Positions 1 through 10,267 of a stretch of DNA of 64,000 bases are shown piece by piece. The translations under genes were made by a program, and so were the position numbers. Under the pieces are notes generated by a model. The model did not search any database and had not been told where the DNA came from. It was given only the letters and a program-made list of their open reading frames with translations. Source of the stretch: Chrysoporthe austroafricana (lineage: Eukaryota > Ascomycota > Sordariomycetes > Diaporthales > Cryphonectriaceae); assembly GCA_001051155.2 (NCBI GenBank), contig JYIP02000007.1, positions 3,226,342 to 3,290,341 on the forward strand, in the 5' to 3' direction. Numbering within the stretch: position 1 is the stretch's first letter; each line of letters starts with the position of its first letter.

Positions 1-570
1 TAGTCAGGCCTGGGCCTCGGGGGTTGGGTGCTCCATAGTGGTGACGAAAGCTTTGCCGGGGGTTGGCTGCTCCATGGTAGTGACGAAAGCTTTGTGGTGG
101 GTTAGGCTGAGAAAGTTCGGTGCTGGCTGTCGGCGCAGGCCTTGAGCGCCTCCCAGGAGCTCATGGTGAGATGCGCCTGCGCCGGTTGGTGGGTACCGAA
201 CAAGAGTCGGTTGAGGAGACTGGAAGCGATCTCGCTCATCCTGGCGATGATCGAGGGGCGAAGGAGTTGTACGCTAACATAGTAGCGCAGATCCCCCGCC
301 ATCGTGGCCGTGGCGACTGAGGACCCGGGCTGGCAAACTCTATAGCGAATTTGGATGCTGAACTCCTCGCGTATGGAGTTCGGGATATCGTCGCCATACG
401 CGCCGAGCATAGCGGTACCGTTGCTTGTGCTTGCCGAGTTTGATTGTAGAAAGGTTCCGTAGCAGTTCGTTGTGCTCTATGGTGGCGACGAAAGCTTTGT
501 GGTGGGTTGGGTGCTCTATAGTGGCGACGAAAGCTTCGCGGTGGGTTTGGCTGAGAAAGTTTCGCCCGAA
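1..570. repeat. Short direct repeats at window start
   Basis: Units of about 36 bp that share the core GACGAAAGCTTTG and a GGGTTGGGTGCTC-like segment occur near 25-95 and again near 475-545. They flank about 370 bp of non-repeated sequence. A longer shared piece (GGCTGAGAAAGTTCG-like) follows the unit at both ends, so the block looks like a duplicated flank. No function recognised. Confidence 0.5.
102..410 (-). CDS. Unrecognised small ORF, possible gene fragment
   Basis: A 102-codon open frame between the two direct-repeat blocks. The product is mixed in composition (short hydrophobic stretch SLLNRLLFG, otherwise polar) and is not low-complexity, unlike most ORFs in this part of the window. 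I do not recognise a family. No intron signals, signal peptide or partner gene support it. It may be one exon of a gene interrupted by repeats, or chance. Confidence 0.2.
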   Translation of the reverse strand: MLGAYGDDIPNSIREEFSIQIRYRVCQPGSSVATATMAGDLRYYVSVQLLRPSIIARMSEIASSLLNRLLFGTHQPAQAHLTMSSWEALKACADSQHRTFSA

Positions 571-639
571 GAAGAAGCTTTTGCGGTATCGTCGTCCATA
601 GTGGAAACGTTATAAGCCAGCAGCTGTATAGCAAGCAGC

Positions 640-2480
640 TGAATACCTCATCTTCTACTATAGCGAGAGTACAAAGAGCGATGGAAAGGAGGATGGGTAA
701 ATGCGTGTCGAGATAAAGATCTGTCCAAGATAGTAAAGGAGAAGAAAAATGGCTGGCTACAGAATGCTCTGCTATATATATGAAAAAAAGCATAGAAGGG
801 TTAGGGTTAGGGTACTTGTTGCTCCACTTTTTTATAGGGTGTTCTCGTTCATTCTATTCGGTGCCAAAGCCACAAGGGAGACAAGGCTGGCGGGCGGGGA
901 CAAGGCTGCCAGCACACAAGGCCCACAGGCCCGCGTGCACACAGCTGTCTGTCACACAGCTGTCTGGGACAAGCTGTCTGTCATACAGCTGTCTGTCACA
1001 TAGCTTGTCCCCCGCTATGCCCCGCTATGCCCCGCACGACCAGATGGTGTTGCGCACTGGTGCTGACACACGCATATCTCTATGCAGACCAGTCCGTGCC
1101 TGCAGACCAGCCTGTGCCTGCGGTGGCATCATCGCCCTCTTGCTCTGTCGAAGCTCTCCCTTTTCTTTGTCACAGCCAGCTCCTCCTCCTCTGTTGATGC
1201 CAGCCGCCTTGCGGGCTGATGACGAGTTCTTCCCTCTTTGTCTGTCGCAGCCAGCTGCCTGCCTGGAGAGCCATGACGCACTGTTTGGCTGTCGTATTCT
1301 GGGCTGGCCGGGCATCGCTCCTCCTCTTCTGTCGCCACCAGCTAGCTGCCTCGACAAGCTGCACGTCCTATGAGTGCTCCCTCCTCTGCTGACGCCAGCT
1401 GCCTGCAGAGCGTCATGACCTCGTGGGCGCTCCCTCCTCTTCCTATAGCGCTGGCTAGCTGGCGGGCTGGCAGGCAGGCAGCTAGAGCAGGCATCATCAT
1501 CACCTACCTTGTCGGCTGGTGTCTGCCCAACATGCCTCCTCCTTTGTCGACATCAGCTGCCTGGACAGCATTGCACCTCCTCCTCCTCTGCTGGTGCAGA
1601 GCATCCCACATCCTGCAACTCACCTTGTGTCGTGTCTTCTTCTCCTCCTCTTCCAGCTCTCGCAGCTTCTCTCCTCTCGGGCTCTCTCTACCGCCACGTT
1701 ATTATCATTGTCCATCGTCCTTCCACTTCCCATCTACTATCGTCCTACGCATCTTCCGACCACGGCTCCCACAGCCCGTGATCATCCTCCAGCTCCGGAG
1801 CTCCCAGAGCTCTCCCTGCCACAATTCCTCCTTCCCACTGCTCGAGCTTCCGCCCGTTGCTCCTCCTCGCAACTTCTCTCCTCTCTGCTGTGTTGTTTCA
1901 GGCGTTCTCCTGCCACGGCTCCCACTGCTCGTCTTCCCACAGCCCGTCTTCCCACGGCCTTCTTGACACTCTCGTCCCAGTACTGCTCCCACGGCTCTCG
2001 TCCCAGACCTCCTCTTCCCACCCCTCTCGCAGCTCCCGCAGCTCGCACTCCACAGCTTCCGGAGCTCGTGCAGCTCGAAGAGCTTGCACAGCTCGCACAG
2101 CTCGCGCTCCACAGCTCCGAGAGCTCGCACGGCTGCCACAGCTCCCACCAGACCTCCTCTTCGCACAGCCCGTACCTGCCATATCGTCGCCGTCCTCCCT
2201 CCCAACGCTTCCTCCTCCCCCCCTCTTATAAGCTCCCTGTCGCCAGGTAGCCGCCGTCGAGCTTGGTTCCCGCGCGCGGCGGAAGTTAGCCAGCTGAAAA
2301 GGAGGAGATATATATCCCGAGGCGTGCTGGCGAGAAGAGACGCCCTCGTTGGGGTGGTTCTGGGCACGCGAGAGGGGGCCTTCGAGCGCCCTCGAGCGCA
2401 ATTTGGCCTGCCCTCCTGCCCTCCTGCCCTCTCTGCCGTCCCCTCACGCATTTCGCCCGCAGAACCCACGGCTCGCGCCT
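640..2480 (+). repeat. Composite GC-rich repeat, copy 1
   Basis: First copy of a long non-coding repeat family whose blocks recur in the same order elsewhere. It opens with an AGATAAAGATCTGTC-type segment and TATATATGAAA (matching about 32,130-32,230). Next come CAGCTGTCTG-rich sequence (880-1,010), CAGACCAGTCCGTGCC (about 1,085), an AGCTC-rich satellite (1,780-2,165), and the GCGCGGCGGAAGTTAGCC / GGAGGAGATATATATC block (2,270-2,320). Edges are approximate. The long ORFs here in several frames are products of the satellite composition and are not annotated as genes. Confidence 0.6.
1780..2165 (+). repeat. AGCTCGCAC-type 9-bp satellite, tract 1
   Basis: Imperfect repetition of a 9-bp unit close to AGCTCGCAC. 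The unit has no stop codon in any frame, so unrelated low-complexity peptides (Ser/His-rich, Gln/Leu/Ala-rich, Ala/Arg/Thr-rich) appear in all three frames. Confidence 0.7.
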
Positions 2481-2942
2481 ACCCCTAGCACCGCGAATCC
2501 GCCAGACAGACAGCCTTTTCTGCGCCAATTTGACTGCTCATCAGGAACGAGCAGGGGGGAGGCTGGCCCCCGGGGACCCAACGGGGTTTAGCCTTGCAGC
2601 GGCCTGCTGTGCGGTTGAGCAGTGCGATAGTCGTAGCGCAGCTTGTTATCAAACATCCAGTGCTTGAATGCCTCCAATCACTCCAGTTTCAGAAAATTAA
2701 TTTGTTGAAATATTATCACTGTTCCTAATGGGAACCTGGCTCGGCCATGTCCCACACACCCCCTAGGACTGCAGCTGTCTGCGCGCACACACAGGCTCTT
2801 TCGTCCCGCCTCCCCTACCAAACCGCTTTGCGCAGCTGACCTCACCACGCAATCAGTACTGGCCAATGTCGTCAATTGAGCAGCCTACTGATCGGGCTGC
2901 TACGATAGAACCTCAAATACAAGATCGCTTGAGGAGTGACAC

Positions 2943-3235
2943 TGTTACACGGACACCCAAGGGGTGTCCTGAGCCAGGATTATCACAGGCCTCGCGAGCT
3001 ACGCGCCGTTGGGCATCCAGACCCGCCCAACGGCAGGAAGAAAGGCACCCAACTGCATAAGGGAGGCTGGGTAATAGATGCCTGAGGCAGACGTCTGGAA
3101 CAAAGGTCTATAAGTACGGCGGGAGCAAGCCCGTCGGACCAAGGAAGAACCTGGTTCCTCAAGACTCCTTAGACCTCTTTAACAGTTATCGTTAAATGAA
3201 GACCCCTTCCAAGCCCAAACAAAGCCCTTGTAACA
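2943..3235. mobile_element. Solo LTR, family 1, copy 1
   Basis: A 293-bp element that starts TGTTACACGG and ends CTTGTAACA, giving terminal inverted repeats TGTTAC/GTAACA. A TATAAGTACGGCGGG promoter-like core lies near 3,110. It aligns along its length with copies at 8,801 and 40,040. Flanks are GACAC on the left and GTCAC on the right, an imperfect 5-bp target duplication. No gag or pol sequence lies nearby, so it is a solo LTR. Confidence 0.85.
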
Positions 3236-3792
3236 GTCACCCCTTTCGCTGGAGGTCTGGGGAATCTGCAAGGTGTTACGAATGCACCACCAGGCAAGGC
3301 TCTAACGAGCGGGAAGAGACTGTTTCTGGCCCATCAGGAACGCAGAGGGGCCGATCTAGAAGTCAAGGAGACACTGAGATGATTGAAGCGGGCATGGAAA
3401 GCTCTGGAACAGGCTCCGCTAGTTCCTCGATGTCTATTGATCGAGAATATCCGGAAACTAACCCCCAACTGATGTTCGACAGCCTTGTTGACATCTCACG
3501 CTCTTTCGGCCGTGAGCTTCTCCCAACCTACCAGCAGGGCTACAATAGGTGGAGCAAGTGCATCACTGCGTCAGCTGGGCGCCCTCTTCACTACACCCCT
3601 CAGCAGCGTGATGATCAGCATGCCGCGCGTAACGCCCGGTACCAGGCACGAGAGAATAGGAGGCAAGGTGAGGATCACAGGGAGGAAAACCGGAGGAGAG
3701 GGAGGCCTGAAGGATTAGGATGGTATTGTAGTAATCAGGGCAATGGACAGATTGATGCAGTAGATTCCATTTCTTTTGGACAGAAACTTTAG
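3196..3792 (+). CDS. Unrecognised ORF downstream of solo LTR
   Basis: A 198-codon frame whose first codons lie inside the solo LTR that ends at 3,235, so the native start cannot be the first ATG. The body is hydrophilic, with CYEC near residue 28, a Ser-rich stretch (GTGSASSSMS) and an Arg/Glu-rich C-terminal part (ENRRQGEDHREENRRRGR). It could be the remainder of a gene cut by the LTR. The open frame upstream of the LTR (2,866-2,942) might be its other part. I recognise no family, and it may be non-coding. Confidence 0.25.
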   Translation: MKTPSKPKQSPCNSHPFRWRSGESARCYECTTRQGSNEREETVSGPSGTQRGRSRSQGDTEMIEAGMESSGTGSASSSMSIDREYPETNPQLMFDSLVDISRSFGRELLPTYQQGYNRWSKCITASAGRPLHYTPQQRDDQHAARNARYQARENRRQGEDHREENRRRGRPEGLGWYCSNQGNGQIDAVDSISFGQKL

Positions 3793-3799
3793 CTGCGCC

Positions 3800-4538
3800 A
3801 TTCCTGCGGAAAGGGGGAGTGCCGAGGGGCCCAAGCCAAATCATTCTTCTAATCGCTACCTATATTTCCATTCCTCTCCGTTTCCGATACCCTCACTACA
3901 CTGCGTTCTCGGAGCGGGGGACTCCCAGAATCGTGGTTGCACCAACAGCCCGCCTCGTTGCGTGTCGCGTTCTAACTGCGCAGACTGGTTGGCCTAGGAC
4001 GGCAAGTGAGTGATCACAGGGTTGGTCATGGCCACTTTTTCAATATATATCAAAACCAATTTACTTTCCTTTTTATTATGAGACCGACTACGTGCACTGA
4101 TAGATTTGACTGCGTGCACTGAAGTACATCGGTTGCAGGGGTCATAGCGGACGGACCCACCTAAAACGGGACTTTATATTGAAGTACCCGCATAATGTTG
4201 GACGTAGAAATCTGTATGTAATCAACTGAAAAGCTACATGCAACATAAGTACCGTCACGGCACATGAGGCAAAGATACCCACGCAACGCTGCAAGCCCAA
4301 ATTTGTATTAAATCAATTGTGAAGGTACACGCCACACAAGTACTGCCCACGTCAACCACAACGCCAGCCCACGCATCGTGACATCGCAGTTCGCCCACAT
4401 GACAGTTCCAGCCAAGTTTGTATAGGACTGTCATTTAAGCAACGTACCCTCTCATTTCCTCGGTCCGCGGCGGCCTGGTATTGCTGTAGATGCGCGCCAA
4501 GTGGGGCCTTAGCAGGTTCAAGCCTGAGGCTAGCAACT
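3800..4538. other. Intergenic, no gene seen
   Basis: No convincing open frame, splice pattern or repeat. It is moderately AT-rich near 4,030-4,080. This is the 3' flank of the minus-strand acyl-AMP ligase. Confidence 0.5.
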
Positions 4539-6548
4539 TCAAATATTTCTAGACACCAAACCTCCGGCGACTGTCCTTAATTCTGCCTTCATAATCTTCC
4601 CTGAATGGTTAATTGGGAGTTCACTGGGAACCCCATCCTCCTCACCTAGCCAGAAAAAATGCTCGGGCGTTTTGTGGGGAGCAAGCCGACTACGGAGCCA
4701 CATCTTGAGTTGCTTTTTCCCAAATTCTGCTTTACAATCGTTGTCCTGAGTGCGACGCTGTATAAAGGCACCAATGACCTCACCCCAAGAATCGTCAGGG
4801 ATGCCAAACACGGCCGCCGCCGCTATTTCTGGATGCGACTCGAGGACCTGCTCTATGTCTCGTGGAAATATGTTCTCCCCACCTGCGTAGAAGTGTATGT
4901 ATTAGCTGTTGGGAACCTTGATCTGGTCAGGGGGCTTCCACTTGCCTCGTTTGATCATGTCCTTTACCCTTCCGATAATTGTGCATCGGCCACAATCATC
5001 CAGTGTCACTAAATCGCCAGTCCGTAGCCACGTATGGCCATTACCATCTTGAATTAGGGCATCCTGGGTTTTCTCAGGATTCTTATAGTATCCCTGGAAC
5101 ACCGAGTATCCCGACAACACGAGTTCACCTGGAGATCCTGGCGGCAAAGCCTCCAACTTCTCGTCAACGACTCTGGCCAGGGTATGAGGTAAAAGTGTTC
5201 CGACTGACGAGTGGTCGGCTGAAAGAGAGACCTTCGAAGGTACAGTCAAGAAAGCGAGGCAAGAAGCCTCCGTCATGCCTATTGCAAATCCCACCATCAG
5301 CTCGAGGATCTATTTACGAAACCAGCGGCTCGCAGAGACGTACCGTAGCCGTAGGCAAGCCGATGCAGATCGAACTCCTCGCAGAGCCGCGTGATCAAGG
5401 CATCCGAGAGGCTGGACCCAGCCACAACACCTGTTCGCAGGGAGATGTTTTGTGAATACTCTTTCTCGTCAGGGTGATCCAGCATGGCCTGAAACATAGC
5501 TGGAACCGCATAGATGACAGTGCACCGCTCCTCAGCCATGGCTTCGAGGCTTGACCCCGCGACAAATACATCCGAGGGGACAACAAGGGAGGCCCCGAAC
5601 GCAATGGCGGATGTGATACCGCACACCAGCGCGAAGCAGTGGTACAGGGGCGCACAGCAGCAGACGACGTCATTCTCGGTGTACTCGAGCCTCTGGCCTG
5701 CGAGAATGGCGTTGTTGAGGAGATTTCTGTGCGTAGGTCAGTATCTGGATTCTGACCACGTAAGTGACTGCTGACTGACCTGTGTGATAGCATCGCAGCC
5801 TTTCGTGGGCCGGTCGTGCCGCTGGTGAACTGTATGCACAGGGTATCATTGGGACTGCACTGAGCCCAATATCGCGTCAAAAGCTCAGTGTGCGCATCAT
5901 GGTTGCCCACATTCACAAATTCATCCCATGTTAGGCGATCATCGGTTGCTTTCTCGTTGGAGAGCAACTGCACCAGAGACCACGATCGAAGGGCAACATT
6001 CGCAAGCTGTGTTATCAAAGGCCTGTTCTTTCGGTATCCCACACTGTCTGCGACAAATACCACTTTTGGCTCTGTAGCATTGAGGAGTCAGCAATACACG
6101 TCCGCACTAAACTAAATTTAAAGAGCCGGAGAGAGAGAGACTCACCCAAGAACTCGATAGCCGATATGACCTCGCTCGGTGTGAGAGCAGGATTAATGAT
6201 AGCGAGAATAGCACCAATTCCGCCTACTGCAAAGTACAGCTGGGCAAATTCCACCGGATTTCCTGCGAGGATGACGACGCGGTCCTTGGGGCGGAGCCCG
6301 AGGGCGAGTAAGCTTTGAGCGGCCGCCAGGCATTCCGTGCGGAACTTCTGATATGTGAGACGTCGTTGTTGCCATCGCGAGACCAACGCTTCCCTGCCGG
6401 AAAACTTCGTGCTTTGCTCGTCCAGTAGCTGCCCGATATTCACTTCCGTTAGGGGTGGAGTTGGAGGTCCTCGAAAGACGAAAGACTCCGGGTTCCGGTC
6501 CGTCAACACATCGCTGCCCAGGTCGTTTGATTCAACGATTGAGCCCAT
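4539..6548 (-). CDS. Acyl-AMP ligase (AMP-dependent synthetase), NRPS-cluster type
   Basis: Adenylate-forming enzyme that would activate a carboxylic or fatty acid as acyl-AMP and pass it to CoA or a carrier domain. Five exons were deduced by hand: 6548-6146, 6071-5780, 5726-5344, 5278-4946 and 4882-4539, giving 584 aa with no internal stop. Introns are 74, 53, 65 and 63 bp; the last begins GC rather than GT. Visible motifs, in order: the P-loop FTSGTTGPRKAAMLSH, YGMTEAS, the RTGDL hinge region, IKRGGENIFPRDIE, and the C-terminal SGKIMK lysine. There is no obvious PTS1; the end is SRNI. It lies on the same strand as the isopropylmalate-synthase paralogue and near an NRPS that starts with a carrier domain, which suggests loading in trans, as for EcdI in echinocandin clusters. 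The exact substrate cannot be read from sequence. This gene appears intact although its partners are broken. Confidence 0.88.
4883..4945 (-). other. GC-AG intron of the acyl-AMP ligase
   Basis: Minus-strand donor GAG|GCAAGT and acceptor TACGCAG|GT. Removing 63 bp restores the conserved IKRGGENIFP segment in frame, which is strong support for a non-canonical GC donor. Confidence 0.8.
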
Positions 6549-7243
6549 GTTTAAACTTTAGATTAGCGAAGCACCTACGCCGAACCAGACAAGTTTGTAT
6601 TTCAACGCTAGTATTTGTAGAATGATACTTTTATATACATCCACCAATTACTTGTTCTTGAACAGCTCCGAAATCGGGAAGGTTCCAGTGTTTCGTCGAC
6701 TTGCGTTCTTGGGCGATTAAACCCGAGATGACTGTTTTCGGGATTCCACCTACCCTTTCAGGAGCCTTGAAATGTATCGGAGTTCCTGGATGTGTGTCAG
6801 ATTTTAATCTGACTCACTCGCCATCGATGCCAAATTCGGCTTCAGCGGAGACCGCCAATCCTCATTTTGCCAGCGCTCCAAAACGCTACAGGACAATGTA
6901 CCAGCAGGTCTGCCACCCAATTGAGCCTGCTATCTGTAATTTTTATACCTTCTTATATCGACTAGGGAACGATCAAGCTAGTACTACGCCAGAGCCACAA
7001 GATCCTTCCCATGACTTCATAAAAGCATTAAACAGCAAAAGATGAGATCAAAAGAGAATGACCAAGATATGTAAATATCACAAATCCAAATCGTATTGTT
7101 GTTTTCTACTTAAGTATTCTAAGTCAGAGGATTTTTTAGACTAGTATTTCTTGCCTCTTTGTATTAGATGGACCGCCAATTCCGTTACCAACACTCTGAA
7201 TAGGCGTCCTAATTTCTCTAAGCCTCGATGCTGCACTTAGGAC
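6549..7243. other. Intergenic between ligase 5' end and synthase 3' end
   Basis: Contains the ligase promoter. A 114-codon plus-strand frame at 6,701-7,045 has no recognisable domain and begins at a non-ATG codon; it is not called. No terminator or operator motif could be assigned. Confidence 0.5.
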
Positions 7244-9395
7244 CTAAATAGCATCATGAGCAAATGGGGGCTTCACCAAGCCTCCCGGGGAGGCGTCACT
7301 TACCGCTTGCAAAGACGACCACACGAAGTCCTCATGGATGCTTACACCCCAAGAGGTGCACTCTGCGTCTGAGCGCAACTTCACGAAGGTCGCGATTCGG
7401 TCGGAATTAGATGGGTCTTGGTCACTGTTCCCGGTCTGCTGTACCTGGTGATCCACCGCTTCCACTTCCAGTCCGAGCTGGCCAGCAGCGCTCAAGATGG
7501 CCGCCAAGACGTCATGTCCTGACCCGTGGATGTTGTGTGCGATTCCATCAATTGCTATCCGGGCCTGTAGCTCCACCACACCATGGCTCAGATTCTCGTA
7601 GATGCACAGTCCGGTATTCGCACCAGACGGGTCGCAGTCTTTAGAGTGAACCCTGCAGTCGATTACCTTGAGACCAGAAGCCTCGAGAAGCATGTACTGC
7701 GCCCGGAAGAGCTTGTCGAGCATGCTGTGTGTGAGCTCCAAGCCCGTGTCGTTGGCGTAGGTCTTGACGATCTTCGTGAAGGCCACCTCGAGCTCGCGAG
7801 GCAGTTCGATTGCGAAGATGTCGCCAACGTACCAACCAATACCACCCTTGCCACTCTGTGAGTTGATGCGGATGACGGCCTCATGCTCTCTTCCCAAGTC
7901 GACTGGGTCCATGCCCAGGTAGGGCATGACCCACCTGGGGCATCGCTGCAGGTTCTTCTTCTCTTGTGCCGCACGCGCCCGATACCCCTTGCGAATCGCG
8001 TCCTGGTGAGTGCCTGTGAAAGTACAAAACGTGTACCTGCCTGCGTAGGGTGCGCGGTAGTGGACCGGGATTCTAGTGAGCTCCTCGACCATCTCGACGA
8101 CGTCGTTGATTTTGCCGAAGTCTATCCCAGGAGCAACGCCCTGCGTGTACAGGTTCATTGCGAGAGTGACCAGGTCTACGTTGCCGGTCCTCTCACCATT
8201 CCCGAACAGACATCCTTCCACGCGATCTGCGCCGGCAAGCTGGGCCATCTCGGTTGCTGCCACGGCGCATCCGCGGTCGTTGTGGTTGTGCAGCGATACA
8301 CATACCCTCTCCCGCTCGCTAATGTGATCGCAAAAGTACTCAATCTGGTCCGCGAAGATGTTCGGCATGGCCACCTCGACCGTTGCAGCGAGGTTGAAAA
8401 TAATCTTGTTATGCTCTGTAGGCGACCATGCTGCTTTGACAGCCTCGCAGATTTCGAGCGCGTAATCCAGGGATGTGTCTTGGAAATTCTCAGGCGTGAA
8501 CTCCAGCGTCCATTCTGTCTTGTACATTTCTGGATCGTTCGAATCCTTGGTGAGCTCTCTGATGAGCTTCGTGCATCGCACGGCCAGGTCGATGGTCTCG
8601 TGCTCCGTCCTGTTGAATACAATTTGACGGAAACAGTCCGACGTGGACAAGTGGATATGGACGATGACTTTGTTTGCGCCTCGGGCCGCTTCGATCGTTG
8701 TCCGGATCAAGTCCTCTCTACATGGAGCCATGACTTGAAGCGTGACATCTTCGGGTACCACGCCCGGGGTAGTGATGAGCTGTCGTGTGAAGTCGAACTC
8801 TGTTACACGGACGCCCTAGGGTGACCTGGAGGAAAAGAATATTAAGGCATGGCGAGTTACGCGCAGTTAGGCTCGACCGGTCAGGCCCAACTGCATAAAG
8901 AAGGAGGCTGGGCAATAGATGCCTGAGGCAAATGTCGAAAACCAAGGTCTATAAGTACGGCGGGACAGAGCCCGACGGATCAAGGATGGACCTAGTTCTT
9001 CAGCACTCCTTAGAACACCCTTAACAGTTATCGTTGAATTGAGATCCCTCCAAGCACAGAACTCTGCCCTTGTAACAAACTCGGTCTGTGATGCTGAAGG
9101 ATACGAGACCTCGATCTCTTTGTATCCAAGTTGGACCAGAGAGAGGAAGTAACGCATTTTGGAATCACCATCCATCGGCTTGTTTTGCTCAATAGTCAGA
9201 TCTCGCCCGGAGTAGTTCTATTTGCAGGAAGGCATATCACCTGAACTAGGGCTTGATTCCCATCCCTCAGGTCCGTCGACAGCCATCGTGGTGGGCTCGT
9301 CAGCTGCTTTCCCGGCCACTTGCGATTGAGCAGATGCACGGGCGGAAAGGCGACGTATTTCTCTGCAACGCGTTGAAGCCTGTCTTCGTTAGTTG
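7244..9395 (-). pseudogene. 2-isopropylmalate synthase paralogue, split by solo LTR
   Basis: Fungal 2-isopropylmalate synthase family (Claisen-type condensation of acetyl-CoA with a 2-oxo acid). The N-terminal exon (to 9,241) holds PRWLSTDLRDGNQAL. A 62-bp intron (9240-9179) follows, then [17 protein letters not shown]. The frame is cut by an LTR at 8801-9077 with the 5-bp duplication AACTC. It resumes in frame at 8,800 and runs to 7,244 with the HNHNDRG metal-binding motif, GNGERTGN and a full C-terminal LeuA-dimer-like regulatory region. The first exon start is unclear: a CTAAC branch site and ACAG acceptor near 9,400 suggest another short upstream exon. Because a housekeeping leucine enzyme would be essential, loss suggests a cluster paralogue that makes a chain-extended amino acid, like HtyA in echinocandin clusters. 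That role is inference. Confidence 0.9.
8801..9077. mobile_element. Solo LTR, family 1, copy 2, inside the synthase gene
   Basis: A 277-bp element, TGTTACACGG to CTTGTAACA, flanked on both sides by AACTC (8,796-8,800 and 9,078-9,082). Deleting the element and one AACTC gives an uninterrupted synthase frame across the site. The internal TATAAGTACGGCGGG is shared with the other two copies. Confidence 0.95.
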
Positions 9396-10267
9396 CCTAA
9401 TTTTCATTATAGGGGACAAGAGCTGAATTTCTCTCACATTATGTCAGATGCTAAATAAACTTCACAGTATTCGTCAAATGTTGCAGAAGAGAAGACTTTT
9501 TGGAGAATCCTGAATTCATTTCAGACCGTGACACTGCTTCACATACGGACCGCATCCTTGCAACTTATAGCGAGGAACTGATTTTCCTCTGGCTTGACTA
9601 TAATCACTGCCGAATTTGGCAACAGGATTCCGAAACAGTGGCAGATATTCGCAATTTTTGTACAGATTAGGAGCTGTGAGCCTGTAGTAAGCGAAAACCC
9701 TCATTCAATTCTGAGTCAGAATTGAGTAGCGAAGAACAACCAGTAAGCAAGCACCCTCCGATCCCATCCGGATCAGGTGCCACTCACTATTCGCGCTTGG
9801 GATGAGTGAGACGCGATCCTGCCTCGATATCTTTATGAATTCACATCATGAATTAATATGCATAGTGTATCACCTGCTATATACATCACTCCGCCCAAGT
9901 GACGGAATGACTCTTTCCGGTCCAGGAATTTCCCGTCTTACTGGCAAAGGACACACCTAGAATAGCGGTTCCAGATATTTCTTTCCCGTTCAGGAATGAC
10001 GATATCGGCACCTTGGTGCCCAACCGGGCACAGAAGTACGACATGAACGTACGACTGCGTATATGGCACTCGAGGAAGATATTTGGAAACTTCTGAACAA
10101 GTTCAGGAACACAATTGGTATACATACTCGCTTCTCTGGTGGATTTGTACCCATAAATCTACTTGAATGTTCGATAGGCCAGGAAGTATTGTACCAAGAT
10201 CTCAGTAAAGCCCGTCACGAACTCGAGTCTGCTAGCTCCTGAGTCGCGACGTGCTCAACAGGACAAC
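9396..10267. promoter_or_regulatory. Divergent promoter region, synthase / NRPS
   Basis: About 870 bp between the minus-strand synthase and the plus-strand NRPS start. A shared bidirectional promoter is likely from the arrangement alone. A short exon of the synthase may lie around 9,450-9,520. I could not assign a specific transcription-factor site. A 79-codon minus frame (9,886-10,125) has no recognisable features. Confidence 0.4.

Noticed and set aside
801..815. Telomere end or interstitial telomere
   Set aside because: Only two to three TTAGGG units, flanked by repeat sequence on both sides.
6701..7045. 114-codon ORF between ligase and synthase
   Set aside because: No ATG at the start, no domain and no splice support; it lies in a promoter/terminator interval.
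8867..9175. 102-codon ORF as a small protein
   Set aside because: The N-terminal third is synthase exon; the rest is LTR sequence in an accidental frame.
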